Assembly: GCA_028015205.1 (NCBI GenBank)
Contig: CM051512.1
Span: forward strand, 23,963,139 to 24,027,138
DNA: 64,000 bases
Reading direction: 5' to 3'
Source: Mytilisepta virgata
Lineage: Eukaryota; Mollusca; Bivalvia; Mytilida; Mytilidae
A program made the translations under genes and the position numbers. Below the pieces are notes generated by a model that was not told where the DNA came from, did no database searches, and was given only the letters and a program-made list of their open reading frames with translations. Positions 60,530-64,000 of the stretch are shown here, one piece after another. How positions within the stretch are numbered: the first letter of the stretch is position 1; every line of letters begins with the position of its first letter.

Positions 60530-61486
60530 CTGAAAAAAGAGAAAAAAATGTATAATACTTGTCAATTTTAGCATAATTTGCATTGAATCTGAAAGGTTAG
60601 ATCTTGTTATTAAAGGGCACGGTACCCAACACTTTGACTAAAATAAATATGGCTCGTTTAATTTTCATAAGATTTTAACGAAATATTTACTTTGACCTGT
60701 TGACAAAAATATAAAAATTTCAAGCAATTTTTTAACCACACAATTTACGGGAATAATTTCATTGGATATATATAGCAGTTTCACAAACACTAATTTTGAT
60801 CATTGAGAAGCTTGACTTCTCTTTACTAATGCTATTGATTAAAACGTTCAGCTGATTTTTAAAGAGTTAACTCCCTTAAGTGTTCTGTAAAACCTCCCCC
60901 CCCTTAAATCTTTGAATCTTATGTTTTTCGGAAGGTTGATTCCATTCATGAGTAATTTACTTAAATCTGTTTAGTTTTTTGTTGCCTACAATCTTTGCCT
61001 GTCGAAATACACGTGTGAGATCATTAATCTTTTAGACTTTTATGACAGTTTGGTACAAACTCGGTGTAGAAATACCATAGCTAATAGTCTTGACCCTGAG
61101 AGGGAAAGAAATCCAATATAACCTAGCCCAGGTGGTACTTTTGAACTATTTTTTTTATTTGACTAGTACCGAACTTAATTATTCATTATTCAACAAAGGG
61201 AAATGTTTTTTCGCTTAATTAAAACTTGAATGCCGTGAAGTTTGTGGATAAATACTCAACCACTGGGAAACTATATATATCAATAATAAACAGTAATTAT
61301 ATTATGGCATTGCTATGGACGCGACATATCAACTATCAGAACTTTGATCGTGTTTTTCTAGATGAATTTTTGAAATTAGGGGAAAAAAATCGTTTTGGCC
61401 TCAAAAGAAAAAGTGTCGAAGTGTCAATATGGGAGCTTTTCGTGCAACAAATTTATGACCAAAAGAATGTGCATTTTTCACCAATT
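60530..61486. other. Sequence upstream of A1
   Basis: AT-rich intron or flank. I looked for a cadherin-like exon of a preceding unit and found none here. Confidence 0.4.
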
Positions 61487-62024
61487 TCCGAGATACATTT
61501 CAGATAAAACAGTTTTTTCCAGTTCCGTGATGTATTACATTTCAGATGAAACAATTTTTCTCGAGTTCCGAGATATATTACATTTCGGATAAAACAACTT
61601 TTCTCCCGTTCCGAGATATATTACATTTCGGATAAAACAAATTTTTCTCCAGTTCCGAGATATATTACATTTCGGATAAAACAATTTTTCTCCAGTTCCG
61701 AGATATATTACATTTCAGATAAAACAATTTTTCTCCAGTTCCGAGATATATTACATTTCAGATAAAAAATTTTTCTCCAGTTCCGAGATATATTACATTT
61801 CAGATAAAACAGTTTTTCTCCAGTTCCGAGATATATTACATTTCAGATAAAACAATTTTTCTCCAGTTCCGAGATATATTACATTTCGGATAAAACAAAT
61901 TTTTCTCCAGTTCTTCAGAGATATATTACATTTCAGATAAAACAATTTTTCTCCAGTTCTGTGATATATTACATTTCAGATACAACAATTTTTCTCCAGT
62001 TACTCCGTGATATATTACATTTCA
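61487..62024. repeat. 43 bp minisatellite, left (direct) array, about 12 copies
   Basis: Unit: ATTACATTTCAGATAAAACA, then ATTTTTCTCCAGTTCCGAGA and TAT. Most copies differ by one or two bases. Confidence 0.9.
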
Positions 62025-62217
62025 GAAATAAATGGTCCCAGTGGTTAAACCAAAATATCACTAAAATTGCGGATTCTCACAGATAGCAAAAAGAGAAAAG
62101 GAAATATCTGATTCAACCCCGTTATAACCAAACAGGGAGGGGCTGACCACAGGGAGACAATCGATTTTTTTTTGGTGGTCTCAGAGAAGAAACCTTACTG
62201 TATCGTTGATAGAAATG

Positions 62218-62893
62218 GTTTTATCTGAAAATGTAATACATGTATATCACGGAACTGGAGAAAAATTGTTTTGTCTGAAATGTAATATATCACGAAATTG
62301 GAGGAAAATAGTTTTAACTGAAATATAATGTTTTAACTGAAATATAATATATCTCGGAATTGGAGAAAAAGTGTTTTATATGAAATGTAACATTTCCCGG
62401 AACTTGAGAAAAAATGTTTTATCTGAAATGTAATATATCTCGGAACTCAAGAAAAATTGTATTATCAGAAATAAAAGTAATATATATATCACAGAACTTT
62501 AGAAAAATTGTGTCGTCTGAAAGGTTATATGATCTTATACATCATGGAACTGGAGAAAATTTGTTTTATCTGAAATGTAATATATCTCGGAACTGGAGAG
62601 AATTTGTTTTATCTGAAATGTGATACATCTTGGAACTGGAGAGAATTTGTTTTATCTGAAATGTAATATATCTCGGAACTGGAGAGAATTTGTTTTATCT
62701 GAAATGTGATACATCTCGGAACTGGAGAGAATTTGTTTTATCTGAAATGTGATACATCTCGGAACTGGAGAGAATTTGTTTTATCTGAAATGTAATATAT
62801 CTCGGAACTGGAGAGAATTTGTTTTATCTGAAATGTGATACATCTCGGAACTGGAGAGAATTTGTTTTATCTGAAATGTAATATATCTCGGAA
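62218..62893. repeat. 43 bp minisatellite, right (inverted) array, about 15 copies
   Basis: Unit GTTTTATCTGAAATGTAATA, TATCTCGGAACTGGAGAGAA and TTT is the reverse complement of the left array unit. Copies at 62600-62880 are nearly uniform (GAGAGAATTTG variant), so the array expanded recently. The spacer between the arrays is about 190 bases. Confidence 0.9.
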
Positions 62894-64000
62894 CTTGACA
62901 ATTGTGGCAGCTCAAAGTTTCCATGTAAACCATGACTTTTTGTCATTTGCTCAGAAACTAATTGGCAGATTGTAACCAAAACTAGCAGGAATTTAGATGG
63001 ACGGACCTCTACAAACGGCTTTCCACCATTGGTCCTGGTTGGATGGAAAAGCTGTCGGATACTTTTGATTTTGATTGGCCAGTTTTCAAAAATGTTCTCT
63101 GAAACTACGTTAAGAAATGTTTTGAAACTTTGCAGGATTGATAACAACCATATGCTAAATTACCTTTTTGTCTTTGCACCGGAAGTAATTGGCTGATTGA
63201 AACCTATGTTGGCAAAAATTTCATATGGATGAAATGATCCACCCTTTTTTAAGGTCAAAGGTCAAATGTCAAGATCACTTTCACATTTTGCGTTTCTTTA
63301 ACAGCCTTGTGGTTACAGTGGAGCTTACATTTTCAAGTGGGCTATTAGAAGCTAGGTGAGCGATACAGGCTCAGGGGAGCCTCTAGATCTTGTTTTATTT
63401 TTATTTATTTTTCATCGATAATGCAACAATTTTTTTCAAAAGTACCGTCAGTTCGGCGTTACCGGTTGTACATGGTGTAAAGAGATACATGGTTTTCGTG
63501 TCGGAAGTTTTTTGTTACTAGAGGATCCCGATTTGTCGGTTTCGTGCAAATTGGGTAAACAGAGAGAAAAAAGATTAATCTAAATTTTGTTTCCATTTGA
63601 CCTAAATTGACACTTTTATTTCCCGTTCGTCAGTGCACAATATTACTTCATAATCTTTATAAATGACCTATTCTTGTGTCACTTGGTTACTGGAACTTTG
63701 TCAAATTTTGTTTTAAAGTATATATGTACAGTTACTAGTAAATCATATCGATACTTTTACTTATTCTATCATTTGTTAAAACTATCACGTTCTTGTGTTT
63801 GTAGTCCGGATTTTTAAACATTGTATGCAATATAACACATTTAATAATCATTTGTAATACAAAAATCGCAATTTTAATATAACTGAACCCGCCATTCTAA
63901 TACTACTGAAAATTTTCCTTCATAAGGAGCCGGTTGCACACAAAATCGAAAAGTTAAAAAGTTCTGCCCTCTTTCCGGCGTTGGTGATATTCAGTAACTT
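62894..64000. other. Right end of the window
   Basis: 62900-63400 looks like a family A fragment ending GAGCGATACAGGCTCAGG and GGAGCCTCTAG. The rest, to 64000, is AT-rich with no exon recognised. Confidence 0.45.

Noticed and set aside
62414..63147. Open frames at the 43 bp arrays
   Set aside because: Repeat translations or frames running out of the array; no motif.

Overview
This is AT-rich, intron- and repeat-laden animal DNA, most likely from a bivalve mollusc (mussel-like). The evidence is the small exons with GT/AG borders in long introns, lectin and thrombospondin modules typical of lophotrochozoan extracellular proteins, tRNA-headed SINEs, an ISL2EU-type transposon, a LINE and many mollusc-like hairpin-ended repeats. 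The species is an inference; no database could be searched.

The whole window appears to lie inside one very large gene on the minus strand. I could place 27 coding exons between 60529 and 1363 (4983 nt, 1661 codons). Every one has a GT donor and an AG acceptor, none has an internal stop, and the phases join without a break from first to last. No start codon, signal peptide, stop codon or promoter is visible, so the gene runs past both ends. The exons fall into a super-repeat. Unit A (60529 to 18503, 13 exons, 759 codons) and unit B (17943 to 3651, 12 exons, 746 codons) carry the same modules in the same order with nearly the same exon lengths and phases, and unit C begins at 2521. One unit reads: SUEL-type lectin domain, TSP1, second cysteine-rich SUEL-like domain, TSP1, an unnamed module of about 185 residues spread over four exons, then two cadherin-like domains of two exons each. 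The product should be a giant extracellular or cell-surface multi-adhesive protein; I do not recognise a named family with this order.

The introns are full of mobile and tandem DNA. A 4.1 kb ISL2EU-like DNA transposon (25723-29856) has matching ends, an AT duplication, a THAP/DDE transposase gene with a one-base frameshift, and an apparently intact SAP/SWIM/YqaJ gene on the opposite strand. The intron between A1 and A2 holds a 5'-truncated LINE (about 54217-59125) split by a 2.6 kb insertion. Four copies of one SINE and two of another, several MITEs and fold-backs, and long hairpin-ended repeats with internal tandem units fill much of the rest.

Several tandem arrays touch exon borders. A 21 bp array containing TTAGGG sits just upstream of the B2 acceptor. 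A 96-102 bp array sits just upstream of the A12 acceptor. An 85 bp array next to exon A4 repeats the tail of that TSP1 exon together with its splice donor, and a 33 bp array 4 kb further on looks derived from the same tail. Near the right end, two 43 bp arrays lie in opposite orientation.
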